In this document: one piece after another, positions 1-8,421 of the stretch | Numbering within the stretch: position 1 is the stretch's first letter | Layout: each line of letters starts with the position of its first letter | Program-made: the position numbers and the translations under genes | Notes under the pieces: model-generated | Database searches by the model: none | Seen by the model: the letters and a program-made list of their open reading frames with translations, nothing else | Told to the model about the DNA's origin: nothing | Assembly: GCA_002389785.1 (NCBI GenBank) | Contig: DGQS01000064.1 | Coordinates: 1 to 32,085, forward strand | DNA from: Bacteroidetes bacterium UBA4408 | GTDB lineage: Bacteria; Bacteroidota; Bacteroidia; UBA4408 | Length of the DNA stretch: 32,085 nucleotides | Reading direction: 5' to 3'

Positions 1-90
1 AAACATAGTCCAAGAACCGGGTTCCTTTGCCAACACTACTTGTGTTGCAAAAAGAAAGCTAAGTACTACAATTTTAACTGGAGTTAACAC
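1..90 (-). CDS. N-terminus of an exported protein, cut by the window edge
   Basis: An open frame starts at a GTG at 88-90 and runs off the left edge; only 30 residues are visible. They read MLTPVKIVVLSFLFATQVVL and then AKEPGSWTMF, which looks like a signal peptide with cleavage near the VLA/KEP region. An in-frame stop lies a few codons upstream of the GTG and no ATG is available between them, so GTG is the best start. The gene lies 41 bases after the dabB stop on the same strand and is probably the last visible member of the inorganic-carbon operon. It may be a periplasmic or outer-membrane protein, but the mature part is outside the window, so no function is assigned. Confidence 0.5.
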   Translation of the reverse strand, partial: MLTPVKIVVLSFLFATQVVLAKEPGSWTMF

Positions 91-131
91 GATGTTTTAA
101 AATTTATAAGGGATACGATGTAAGCTAAACA

Positions 132-2003
132 CTAGGAAGAACGATAGGCAATAGGATGGTAATTCTTAGTATGAGTGCCTAAAAATAATCGAGCATAAAT
201 TCTTAAAATGGAAATCTCCATTATCAAAAAACTAAGCGCTGTAAATACAATCAATAATTCTTCGTGCTTGTGAATATGACTAAACAAAATATCAATACCG
301 ATAAAGGTAGGAGTAAAGGGTAATCCTAAGAATCCCAAACATGAAATTAAAAATAACAATGCAAGCTTCGGATGCTCGTAGCTGTGTCCTTGAAAATCAA
401 GCATAGAAAGCTCGGGTTCAAGTTTTTTTAGTCGCGCTAAGGTAAGAAATCCTATTAAGGCAAATATTCCTGCACCACTAAAATAAAGCAATACATGATT
501 TTGTCCGAAATTTTCATTTAACAAAGAAATTGAAAGCGTAAGAAATAGCTGTGATGCTACACAAAACAACCAAGCAAAAAAGGGATCCTGTTTTTCGGTA
601 AAGGCTCTAACAATAAGCATTAATGCAAGTAAAGAAAATAGATGAGGTAAAGTATCATGCACATATTCCGGTAAAATAGAAATAAAATAATTGCTGCTAA
701 AACCAAAAACAAATAGTAAAAACAACATACTCAGCGCAACCGGATTAGATAAAAAATGAAGCGAATTTCCAACCCTTTTTACAGGATTCCACAAATACTT
801 TTGCAACAAATTATCGAGCCTGAATTCCTGTAAAGAAAGCATGAACAGGCTATTTTTTAAAGTGAAAAAGAAAGAAGAACCGGAACTGGTTTTTGTTGGT
901 TCGAAAGTGAAAAACATGCTATGTATTTTATATCCCAAAACCGAAGGAGAAACCAATAATTGATATGTACGTAAGCAAGCATTGCCAACAAAATGTACCA
1001 ATGCCAACTCATAAAATCCAAGTGAAATTTCTACGAACATGAGTCCAATTTGCGCAATAGAAGCATAAGCAATTTGAACTTTTACTGACGATTGAACCGA
1101 TGCAATACTAGTGGCAACAAAGGAGGTAAGTATTCCTATCCCAAAAATTAGGACTTTAATTAAAAGTAAACTTTCCCAGTAATTCAGTGTACGCAACAGT
1201 AAAAATACACCTAAGTGAACTGAAAGAGCACCGTAAAATAATGCGCTTGAAGAAGTTGGTCCTTCCATTGCTCGCGGTAACCAGGAAGAAAATGGAAATG
1301 TTGCCGACTTTACCATCGATGCTAATACTATCATTAATGCAATAAAAAAGGCATACCAGTTATGTTCGCTAATGTGCTCCAACACCGAATTGGTATCAGT
1401 TAATTGAAGAAAGGTTATGTTTTGATGCCACAAATGATGGCTCATCCACATTGCGAGAATTAAAAAAATATCGCCCAAACGATACAGAGAAATTACTTTT
1501 AAACTATTGCGAACAGGTAAGTAACGATCTCTGAAAAATCCAATTAATAAAAATGAACAAATACCCACAATTTCCCATCCCAAAAAAAGTGTTTCAAAGT
1601 TACCGGAGAGTACAACAAAATTGTAGCTCATTAAAAACAAGAGCATTAAAGCATAATAGCGCTTAAATCCTGGGTCGCGATGCAAATAAAATTTACTAAA
1701 TCGAAATACTATAAAACTCATTATTGCGCCGATAAAAGAAAAAACAGCAGAAATTTTATCAAAATATAAATCAATAAAAATTGAAATTTCATCGGTTTCA
1801 AACAGCACAATTCCTTTATAATCAATCAAAGGCATTCCAACCATCAACCATATAGTTAAAAATGCGAGCATTAACAAAGCAAGTAGGAAACTAATTGAAA
1901 TTGAAAGATCTGCTATTAACTTTTCTTTTTTAGCAGGCACGGCCATAATTGTTATGAAACCGATAAAGGGTAACCATAAAAATAGTTGTAAAAATTCGTT
2001 CAT
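132..2003 (-). CDS. dabB: DabB-like proton-conducting membrane subunit (NuoL/MrpA family)
   Basis: This 623-residue, highly hydrophobic protein belongs to the NuoL/MrpA proton-translocating family. Key residues of the NuoL antiporter core are present: Glu144 in LGWEIVG, Asp178 in YRLGDIF and Lys232 in VKSATFPF, followed by the WLPRAMEGPTSSSAL segment. The histidine usual in the IHAATMV motif of NuoL is replaced (ALFYGALSV). I call it DabB rather than complex I because it sits directly behind dabA (7-base gap, same strand), next to carbonic anhydrase and SulP genes, with no other nuo gene nearby. In the DAB system DabB is thought to carry the cation flux that energises DabA. A polar stretch around residues 350-420 interrupts the membrane segments, and the protein appears longer than the roughly 550 residues I expect for DabB. 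Confidence 0.88.
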   Translation of the reverse strand: MNEFLQLFLWLPFIGFITIMAVPAKKEKLIADLSISISFLLALLMLAFLTIWLMVGMPLIDYKGIVLFETDEISIFIDLYFDKISAVFSFIGAIMSFIVFRFSKFYLHRDPGFKRYYALMLLFLMSYNFVVLSGNFETLFLGWEIVGICSFLLIGFFRDRYLPVRNSLKVISLYRLGDIFLILAMWMSHHLWHQNITFLQLTDTNSVLEHISEHNWYAFFIALMIVLASMVKSATFPFSSWLPRAMEGPTSSSALFYGALSVHLGVFLLLRTLNYWESLLLIKVLIFGIGILTSFVATSIASVQSSVKVQIAYASIAQIGLMFVEISLGFYELALVHFVGNACLRTYQLLVSPSVLGYKIHSMFFTFEPTKTSSGSSFFFTLKNSLFMLSLQEFRLDNLLQKYLWNPVKRVGNSLHFLSNPVALSMLFLLFVFGFSSNYFISILPEYVHDTLPHLFSLLALMLIVRAFTEKQDPFFAWLFCVASQLFLTLSISLLNENFGQNHVLLYFSGAGIFALIGFLTLARLKKLEPELSMLDFQGHSYEHPKLALLFLISCLGFLGLPFTPTFIGIDILFSHIHKHEELLIVFTALSFLIMEISILRIYARLFLGTHTKNYHPIAYRSS

Positions 2004-2010
2004 TCAAGAT

Positions 2011-4572
2011 TTAATTTAGTGTATAAACCGGCAAATTTTCGAGTGTAGCATCTACGATCCAATTACTTTCCATTTCCTTAGCTTGCTCAATTATACGCTG
2101 GGTTTCATCTATTGAATCAGGTTGTTTATGCAATACTGTGTGTAAATGAAATGCTCCGTTTAAGAAGCGGTAGATTTGTTTTGTTTCTGGATGAAACGCA
2201 ATTAAATGTACCCATTCGTTAATAAACCATTCGTACATTTCGGGACTGGATTGTATGGATTTTAAAATCACATCCGGAAAATGTTCCACTACAATTAGTA
2301 ACCTCACAGGATCGTGTACTTCAATCATTTGCAAAGGTAATCCGGGTCGCAAATCTCCATCGCAGCTATTGGCAACACCAAACAAGCCCATTACATGATG
2401 AGGCAATTTGGTACCTGCTCCAAGCTTATAATTATCTACTCGCGAAAAATAATATTCGAGATTAATACCTCCACAAACAGGACCTAAGGGACGCATGATA
2501 CCTGTTAAAAAATTTCCTTCGAGATCGCTTCGATAGTCATAGGAATTTAAGAAAGCACGACGGTCGAGAAATAATTTTTTGGTTAAGTCTCTTCGCCCCA
2601 CAATGCAAAGGGTATTGGTACCATGGCCTAATTCGGGACGGGGCTCAAATAATGAAACCGAGCGCTCTTTTATTGCTTGTCGCACCTTAGTTAAAGACGA
2701 TTTTGTTTTAATAGAAGCAAATCTTCTTGAACGTTCTTTGGCATTTAAATCCAAGGCTTTTTCAAAAGTTTGTTTGTGTATTTGATGATTATTTTGATTG
2801 GATTCACTCAGTACCGATTCGTCATAAAATTCTATTTCATCAGCAGCTGTATCGTGCAGGGAACCGATAAACTGCGTAGCACTTGGAATGGTAATACCAT
2901 TTTGTTGAAGTTGCATTCTTACTTTTGGATGATTCGCCATTGCTGCAAATACACGGGCATTAACAGACCCGGGTCTACCACTGCAAGCTCCACAATCATG
3001 GGCGCCATGATGCGGATTATTGGCACTGCTCGAACCATGCGCAACTACATAAACAAGTGGCGCAAAGTTTTGAGTTAATCCAATTCCACGCAACAAGGCT
3101 TCAACTCGTTGTGTCATTTCATTGAGTGTAAATCCAATCTGCAAATCATTCTCTCTGTCTTCTAGATGCTTATTTTCAATAGTTAAAACTGAGCTACTGT
3201 CCATGTGAGCAAAAGCATTGGAAATAGCCGGGCTCATCTTAGGGCTAAATAAATTTAAAAACATGCGCATTGCTGCTGCAAATCCTAAAGTAAAAGTAGC
3301 GGCCAGTCCACCTAACAATGTTTGCACTTTAGCATCATACAGCACATCGTGCGGACGTTCAGCGCTAACATTGTTTTCTTTTATTAAATATTTTGGAGTA
3401 ACCGGTGCCGGACAAAGTTTGTCGTAAAATTTAGCACCTTGAGGTTGAAAATAAAATTCTACTCCAAAAAATCCGGGACTTCCTAAAGTTTCGCACTGTG
3501 TATCGCAACTTTCAACATGACGTCGAAGAGAACATTCTCTTTCGTCAATGCAAAATATTGCTTGAAATGTAGGAGTAGTTATAGTTTCCTTTTTTTGTTT
3601 TGAAGCAGCTTGAATACCTGAAAGTACCTCATCGTAATAACTCCATTCAAAGGCATTTTGTAAAATTTTTAGTACAGTAGTTAATTCCGTTTCGGTTTTT
3701 GGTGCAAATAAATTGACAGGTTTTCCAAATAAAAATTCTCCTAACTTTTTAAAATTGCTTCCAAACGTTGTTTCCAAAGCATCAATTTCGAGCAATAGTT
3801 CAAACAGAATTAATTCTTTTAAAGAAATTAATTTTGTGTCAAGTAGGACTGATGGATTTGATTCAATGGCAGCTACCATGCCTGACCAGCCACGATGACT
3901 AAATTGTAAATCGATTAAATAATTGGTATAAAATTCTTCCTTACCAACCAAAATGTCTAACAATTCTTTTATGCTTGTATGCTTGTTTAGAAAAAGCAAA
4001 CGCGCTCTATTTGACTTGAAAATACTAATCTTACTATTTTTCTCAAGGGTTTGCAGGCTTTCTAGAAATCCACCTTTTTCAACAGGAAATTTCCAAGTTG
4101 AAATCCCCTGGTCTAAGTAACAACAAAGTATGCGAAACAATTGTGGTTGAACCATGCTATCCAGGTCAATCTGGAAATGTTTTTTCCAGTTAGCGCGAAT
4201 AACACCTATTTGCGGAATAAAGGTTTCTGTATAGCTATGATGAAGAATTTTTTGTTTCCAATGTTCTACCTCCTTCTCTGCAATAACTTCACTTATAGCT
4301 CGATTCAAGCTGGCTTCAGAAATCCGATTTATTTCAATTAATTTTCGGTATTCTTTCAACTCGAGTGTTACATGAAATCCAAAAATTTCTGAGGCTTCAA
4401 AAATTGCATCATAAAATTTAGATTTTTGGAAAGCATGCAAAGAATTATGGTGTATAAAATCCTTTAATGGAGTTTGAGTTGGTAAATAATGTTTAAGTAA
4501 CTCAAGTACCTTTGTTTCATTAAACTGAGTAGAAGTAGTTTGAGTGCTTTCGTTCATTAGTGTCGATACCAT
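2011..4572 (-). CDS. dabA: DabA, inorganic carbon transporter subunit (DUF2309, zinc site intact)
   Basis: This 853-residue protein is the DUF2309 family member DabA, the catalytic-like subunit of the DAB system. With DabB it is proposed to hydrate CO2 to bicarbonate in the cytoplasm in a vectorial, energy-coupled way. The beta-carbonic-anhydrase-like zinc site is visible: Cys341 and Asp343 in the IFCIDERECS motif, His512 in VVAHGSSSANN, and Cys527 in HDCGACSGRPGS. These correspond in motif and spacing to the known ligands C351, D353, H524 and C539 of the Halothiobacillus enzyme. The start at 4572 is an ATG; a second ATG five codons on (MNESTQ) is also possible. The gene follows the carbonic anhydrase by 43 bases and precedes dabB by 7, so the three are very likely co-transcribed. 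Confidence 0.95.
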   Translation of the reverse strand: MVSTLMNESTQTTSTQFNETKVLELLKHYLPTQTPLKDFIHHNSLHAFQKSKFYDAIFEASEIFGFHVTLELKEYRKLIEINRISEASLNRAISEVIAEKEVEHWKQKILHHSYTETFIPQIGVIRANWKKHFQIDLDSMVQPQLFRILCCYLDQGISTWKFPVEKGGFLESLQTLEKNSKISIFKSNRARLLFLNKHTSIKELLDILVGKEEFYTNYLIDLQFSHRGWSGMVAAIESNPSVLLDTKLISLKELILFELLLEIDALETTFGSNFKKLGEFLFGKPVNLFAPKTETELTTVLKILQNAFEWSYYDEVLSGIQAASKQKKETITTPTFQAIFCIDERECSLRRHVESCDTQCETLGSPGFFGVEFYFQPQGAKFYDKLCPAPVTPKYLIKENNVSAERPHDVLYDAKVQTLLGGLAATFTLGFAAAMRMFLNLFSPKMSPAISNAFAHMDSSSVLTIENKHLEDRENDLQIGFTLNEMTQRVEALLRGIGLTQNFAPLVYVVAHGSSSANNPHHGAHDCGACSGRPGSVNARVFAAMANHPKVRMQLQQNGITIPSATQFIGSLHDTAADEIEFYDESVLSESNQNNHQIHKQTFEKALDLNAKERSRRFASIKTKSSLTKVRQAIKERSVSLFEPRPELGHGTNTLCIVGRRDLTKKLFLDRRAFLNSYDYRSDLEGNFLTGIMRPLGPVCGGINLEYYFSRVDNYKLGAGTKLPHHVMGLFGVANSCDGDLRPGLPLQMIEVHDPVRLLIVVEHFPDVILKSIQSSPEMYEWFINEWVHLIAFHPETKQIYRFLNGAFHLHTVLHKQPDSIDETQRIIEQAKEMESNWIVDATLENLPVYTLN

Positions 4573-4615
4573 TTTCAGGAATTTAGAAGTTGTAATTTCA
4601 AATAAGTGTTTGCCA

Positions 4616-5293
4616 TTAATAACTCATTTGAGTTCGTACATCGGATTTGTTGGAGATTAAAGTTTCAGGATAAAATTCAACTATACCGGTCTCAATATTG
4701 TGCTTAGCGCCTATGATTGCTATTTCTCCTTTTTCAATCATTTGTTCCAAAATATAACTTCGATCAACAATTGTTTTTACTGAACGATGTACATTCAACG
4801 TTGCAACGTTTTCAACAAATTCACTGTTTTTAGAGGTTCTATCTTCACTTTTTGAAGTTTGTTTTTCCTGGTAAAGAGCAGGTTGAATTTTTGACAACAA
4901 TTCGGTTAAGTTGCCCATTTCAACATGATCGCAGGCTCCTTTAATTGCACCACATTTAGTATGACCTAATACCACAATTAATTTTGAACCTGCTACTTTG
5001 CAGCCAAATTCAATACTTCCGATAATATCAGTATTAACTATATTACCTGCTATACGTATTGAAAAAATATCTCCCAATCCCTGGTCAAAAATTAATTCTG
5101 CTGAAGTACGACTATCTATACAACTCAATATAACTGCAAAGGGCCATTGTCCCTCGCGTGTTTCATTGGCTTGTTGCAATAGGTTTCTATTTGCTTTTAA
5201 ATTATTTATAAAGCGTTGATTTCCTTCTTTTAATATTTCAATGGCACGCAAAGGTGTTATTGATTGTTGGGTTTCATGTGTATGTGCTTTCAT
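4616..5293 (-). CDS. beta-class carbonic anhydrase
   Basis: This 225-residue protein catalyses reversible hydration of CO2 to bicarbonate. The beta-class zinc site is complete: Cys58, Asp60 and Arg62 in SCIDSRTSAE, then His111 and Cys114 in GHTKCGAIKGA. The central sequence RIAGNIVNTDIIGSIEFG is typical of bacterial beta enzymes. There is no signal peptide, so it should be cytoplasmic. Its place between the SulP gene (102 bases upstream) and dabA (43 bases downstream) suggests that it equilibrates imported bicarbonate with CO2. A soluble carbonic anhydrase beside DAB could also dissipate a bicarbonate pool, so its role in the module deserves thought. The family assignment is secure; the physiological role is inferred from context. 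Confidence 0.95.
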   Translation of the reverse strand: MKAHTHETQQSITPLRAIEILKEGNQRFINNLKANRNLLQQANETREGQWPFAVILSCIDSRTSAELIFDQGLGDIFSIRIAGNIVNTDIIGSIEFGCKVAGSKLIVVLGHTKCGAIKGACDHVEMGNLTELLSKIQPALYQEKQTSKSEDRTSKNSEFVENVATLNVHRSVKTIVDRSYILEQMIEKGEIAIIGAKHNIETGIVEFYPETLISNKSDVRTQMSY

Positions 5294-5395
5294 ATTCTGA
5301 GTATTTTTAGTTTTTGCTATTTTGATAAATTTATAATTTAATGATAGTTGTGTTCACAATGATTTGAAATAGATGCTTTATCTTTAGAAAATGGA

Positions 5396-6964
5396 TTAAG
5401 GATTGAATTTTATTTTTTCGACCACAATATTTTTTGTTTTCGCATTACTCTCAAAATTCTGAATTAATTCAATTACATCATAGGCTATAGATTTTGAATT
5501 TGAGCAATCGATAACTACTTTTGAGTTAGCCGGAATTTCATTCAACACTTGTAATACACTCGCCTTGTTAAAAAAGGAAACTTCTTCAGCAAGCACCAAA
5601 TGATGTACTTCTTGTCCTTTATCGTTGGTGGTAATATCTTTTAGATGATGCGAATTTCGATAGCTATGGCGTAAGGTGTAAAAAATTCCTACCAAAATTC
5701 CGAAAGTGATTCCTTTTAATAAATCGCTAACAAGTATTGCAACTACAGTGGCCACAAAGGGCATAAATTGTTCCCATCCCAAGTTATACATCTGTTTAAA
5801 TAAAGAAGGTTTAGCTAATTTATATCCTACCATTAGTAAGATGGCCGCCAAGCTTGCCAACGGAATTTTATTTAATAAACTTGCAATGGTTATAGCGCTA
5901 ATTAATAAAAATGCACCATGAAGAATTGCCGATAGTTTTGTTTTTGCACCAAAGGCAATGTTTGCAGAACTCCTCACAATAACCTGAGTAACCGGTAATC
6001 CGCCAATCATACCTGAAAGAATATTTCCTAATCCTTGAGCTTTTAATTCACGGTTGGTAGGAGTTACGCGCTTATCAGGATCTAGTTTGTCGGCAGCTTC
6101 AACGCTTAACAAGGTTTCTAAACTTCCAACAATGGCAAGAATAATTGCGATCTTGTAGATTTCAAAATTGCCAAATTGGGTAAAGTCAGGTAAGGTAAAT
6201 TGATTGATAAATCCTGAAAATGAAGATGGAACAGGTAAACGAACTACTTGATCATCGGCTAAACTAAAACCAAACATTCCATTTTGATAGGCAACATTCA
6301 TCAAAATTCCAACAATAACAACAACAATGGGGCCTTGAATCAACTGAAATATGCGGTGACGATGCGCCAGCACCTTTTCCCAAAGAATTAAAATAGCTAA
6401 AGAAATAATACCAATAACTACAGCACCCGGAGTTATGTATTCGATGGCCTTGGCTATTTCTGAAAAGGTATTTTGTCCATCGGCTTGAAAAAACTCATCA
6501 TCCCCAATTGCATCTTTATCCCATCCAAGTGCATGTGGAAACTGTTTCAGAATTATAAGCAATCCAATTCCTGTTAACATTCCTTTAATTACCGAACCGG
6601 GAAAGAAGTAGGCGATAAAACCTGCGCGCAAGTAACCCATTGCAACTTGTAAGATTCCGGATACAACAACAGCCAATAAAAAAGCATTATAGTTTCCTCC
6701 AAGTGAGGCAATTGATGATAATACAATTACGGCCAATCCTGCTGCAGGTCCACTCACGCCAAGCGCTGAACCACTAGCTGCACCTACAACAACGCCTCCA
6801 ACTATACCTGCTATTATACCCGAAAACAAAGGTGCTCCCGAAGCTAAGGCAATTCCCAAACAAAGCGGAACTGCCACAAAAAATACCACGATACTTGCAG
6901 GTAAATCGTTTTTTATGTATTTGAAGGTTATTCCACTCGAATTATTTTCTTTGGTTGTAGTCAT
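5396..6964 (-). CDS. SulP-family anion transporter, candidate bicarbonate importer
   Basis: This 522-residue membrane protein has the SulP (SLC26) layout: an N-terminal transport core beginning near residue 20, with the hallmark SGSALGVSGPAAGLAVIV around residues 65-80, then many hydrophobic segments to about residue 430. A C-terminal STAS-like domain follows (about 448-522), containing VVIDCSNSKSIAYDVIELI. SulP proteins carry sulfate, bicarbonate (BicA type), dicarboxylates or other anions, and sequence alone does not settle the substrate. Its place as first gene of a run that continues with carbonic anhydrase and dabAB makes bicarbonate the most likely substrate (inference). The start is an ATG at 6964. 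I see no canonical TAnnTTTG element upstream; the nearest is a 3-base-spaced variant, TACGATTTG, on the minus strand at 7037-7045. The rest of the 203-base gap to the next gene holds nothing I recognise. Confidence 0.88.
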   Translation of the reverse strand: MTTTKENNSSGITFKYIKNDLPASIVVFFVAVPLCLGIALASGAPLFSGIIAGIVGGVVVGAASGSALGVSGPAAGLAVIVLSSIASLGGNYNAFLLAVVVSGILQVAMGYLRAGFIAYFFPGSVIKGMLTGIGLLIILKQFPHALGWDKDAIGDDEFFQADGQNTFSEIAKAIEYITPGAVVIGIISLAILILWEKVLAHRHRIFQLIQGPIVVVIVGILMNVAYQNGMFGFSLADDQVVRLPVPSSFSGFINQFTLPDFTQFGNFEIYKIAIILAIVGSLETLLSVEAADKLDPDKRVTPTNRELKAQGLGNILSGMIGGLPVTQVIVRSSANIAFGAKTKLSAILHGAFLLISAITIASLLNKIPLASLAAILLMVGYKLAKPSLFKQMYNLGWEQFMPFVATVVAILVSDLLKGITFGILVGIFYTLRHSYRNSHHLKDITTNDKGQEVHHLVLAEEVSFFNKASVLQVLNEIPANSKVVIDCSNSKSIAYDVIELIQNFESNAKTKNIVVEKIKFNP

Positions 6965-7167
6965 AGTCTATAATAAATTTGGTTTTAATTAGTGAATAAT
7001 TGATGATTTGTTGTTAAACCACGCCTCTTCAACTATCAAATCGTAAAATTTTGACAGAGTTGGAGAATAGATGTATGGATGTAGTGTTTGATTTTGCCGG
7101 AAAGTCCTATACTAGAACCATCCAATAACTAATACACAAGCTTGTACCTGCAGTAAGAGCGGCTTTA

Positions 7168-7494
7168 TTAGGCAATCTCAGGAGGTGAATAAACCACCTG
7201 GCTGTAATCGGAGGAGGAAAAATTTAATCTAGAGTGTAGTTCTAGATTAATGGTGTGTTGTAAAAAGTAAAGTAGTTGTGTTGTTGAAAAATGGGAAGCA
7301 AAATAAATTTCCTTTTCATTTTTTTCATTTGATTTTTCAGTTTCTTTCTCCTTTTCTTCAGCATCAAAATCGGAAGTATCACACAGAAAATCAGATACAT
7401 TGGATTTGAAAAAACATTTTGTACTATCTAAAATAATAGTCAATGTAAACAAGGTCAACAAAGATAGTAAAACTGATTTTTTCCAGATTTTCAT
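7168..7494 (-). CDS. small membrane-anchored or secreted protein, acidic/lysine-rich middle
   Basis: This short protein of about 108 residues is not recognised. From the ATG at 7494 it starts MKIWKKSVLLSLLTLFTLTI, a signal peptide or signal anchor. A Glu/Lys-rich stretch follows (EEKEKETEKSNEKNEKE), then a segment with LLYFLQHTINLELHSRL, and the tail ends in YSPPEIA. A longer frame back to 7521 would use a TTG upstream of the TATCTTTG promoter-like element at 7500-7507, so the ATG at 7494 is preferred. It is divergent from the secreted-protein and TonB-receptor pair that follows. Small secreted proteins with proline-rich C-termini near metal-related TonB receptors are common in Bacteroidota; membership of such a group is only a guess. 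Confidence 0.6.
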   Translation of the reverse strand: MKIWKKSVLLSLLTLFTLTIILDSTKCFFKSNVSDFLCDTSDFDAEEKEKETEKSNEKNEKEIYFASHFSTTQLLYFLQHTINLELHSRLNFSSSDYSQVVYSPPEIA

Positions 7495-7499
7495 GGATG

Positions 7500-7507
7500 C
7501 AAAGATA
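7500..7507 (-). promoter_or_regulatory. candidate -7 element TATCTTTG for the small protein gene
   Basis: On the minus strand this reads TATCTTTG, an exact match to the Bacteroidota -7 consensus TAnnTTTG. It lies only 5 bases before the ATG at 7494, so the transcript would be leaderless or nearly so. No good -33 TTTG was found at the usual spacing. Confidence 0.35.
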
Positions 7508-7675
7508 TACGGCATTCTCAATAATGAACTATTTTCACCGGTATTTAATTCTTTTTAACAATTTATTGGAAGCAAGTCATTCTTATTTTATTTTTACGCA
7601 ACAAAGAAAATACGCAGTGCAAGGTATTTCTTAAAAAATGAATTTGAGAGATTTTGAATGCTGCGATTAATTAAG

Positions 7676-8203
7676 ATGAAAAAACTAAGCGTTGTTGTTT
7701 TTGTTAGCATACTTTTAATTCAGCAAGGAGCCGGAGTGTGGTGGCTTAAATTACATCAATTGTTTATACAAGAGCAACAACTTAATTACACTAAAACCGC
7801 AGCTTCCGAATTTGAGTATTTAATTATTAGCGAAAAAGATTTTGCAAATTACGCTATTGAGCAAGGTAGAGAAATTGAATGGGATGGGCATTTATACGAT
7901 ATTGTTCGTATGAAAAAGCATAAGCAAACCATTTATTTAACGGTGTTGGATGATTCAAAAGAACTGAAAATTAAACAGCACTTGGCTATTTTTATTCGTC
8001 ATTTCTCAACTCACCAAAAGCAACTTTTTAATGATCTTAGCCAATTAGCTATGCTCCTTTATTTACCCTCAATCAATGAGTATTCATTTTGTCAATCAAT
8101 TCAACAAGTATCTTATTCTATTTTTTTTGAAATAGCCCTTAAAGAATTTCGAATTCCTATAACAAGTCCTCCTCCTAAAATTTCTCCATTCAATTTTTGT
8201 TGA
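7676..8203 (+). CDS. small secreted protein of unknown function upstream of a TonB receptor
   Basis: This protein has about 175 residues from the ATG at 7676 (MKKLSVVVFVSILLIQQGAG, a signal peptide); an in-frame ATG at 7658 adds six residues. The body contains EFEYLIISEKDFANYAIEQG, then EIEWDGHLYDIVRMKKHKQ and TIYLTVLDDSKELKIKQHL. The pattern of a W/E-x-G-x-x-YD-I/V segment followed by a D-D-x-x-E segment resembles small exported proteins that I associate with genes just upstream of TonB-dependent receptors in Bacteroidota; I know no experimentally assigned role. The tail is proline-rich (ITSPPPKISPFNFC), reminiscent of the SPPEI tail of the divergent neighbour. It probably shares a transcript with the receptor 218 bases downstream, though that gap is long. 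An imperfect -7 element TGAATTTG lies at 7639-7646. Confidence 0.7.
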   Translation: MKKLSVVVFVSILLIQQGAGVWWLKLHQLFIQEQQLNYTKTAASEFEYLIISEKDFANYAIEQGREIEWDGHLYDIVRMKKHKQTIYLTVLDDSKELKIKQHLAIFIRHFSTHQKQLFNDLSQLAMLLYLPSINEYSFCQSIQQVSYSIFFEIALKEFRIPITSPPPKISPFNFC

Positions 8204-8421
8204 AGAACAGTTAAACTTATGTTTTAATTAAATATGCTTTTCGGTTATCAATGCTAGAAATATTGTAAGCATTGGTACTTAATTGCTTTTTATCAAAGGT
8301 CTTAGGTGAACTAGTTTTTCAATCCAACAGTTGTGTTTTTTAATTGCTGCCAGTAAGGCAATATTTTATAAATCAGGCTGTACAAACATTTAATTAGAAA
8401 TTTCAACAGAAATTAAAATTT

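Noticed and set aside
132..2003. NADH dehydrogenase (complex I) subunit NuoL
   Set aside because: The fold is the same, but there are no other nuo genes, and the direct dabA neighbour with carbonic anhydrase and SulP points to the DAB system.
2579..4341. Plus-strand open frames across dabA
   Set aside because: They are short, lie wholly inside a strongly supported minus-strand gene, and have no recognisable domains.
7136..7145. ACAAGCTTGT palindrome after the small minus-strand gene
   Set aside because: It is only 10 bases, has no loop for a hairpin and no promoter context, and short palindromes of this kind occur by chance.
8204..8421. Cobalamin riboswitch or other cis-RNA before the TonB receptor
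   Set aside because: Only a weak ATTGC/GCAAT hairpin at 8343-8362 is seen; no B12-box-like sequence or larger conserved fold was found.
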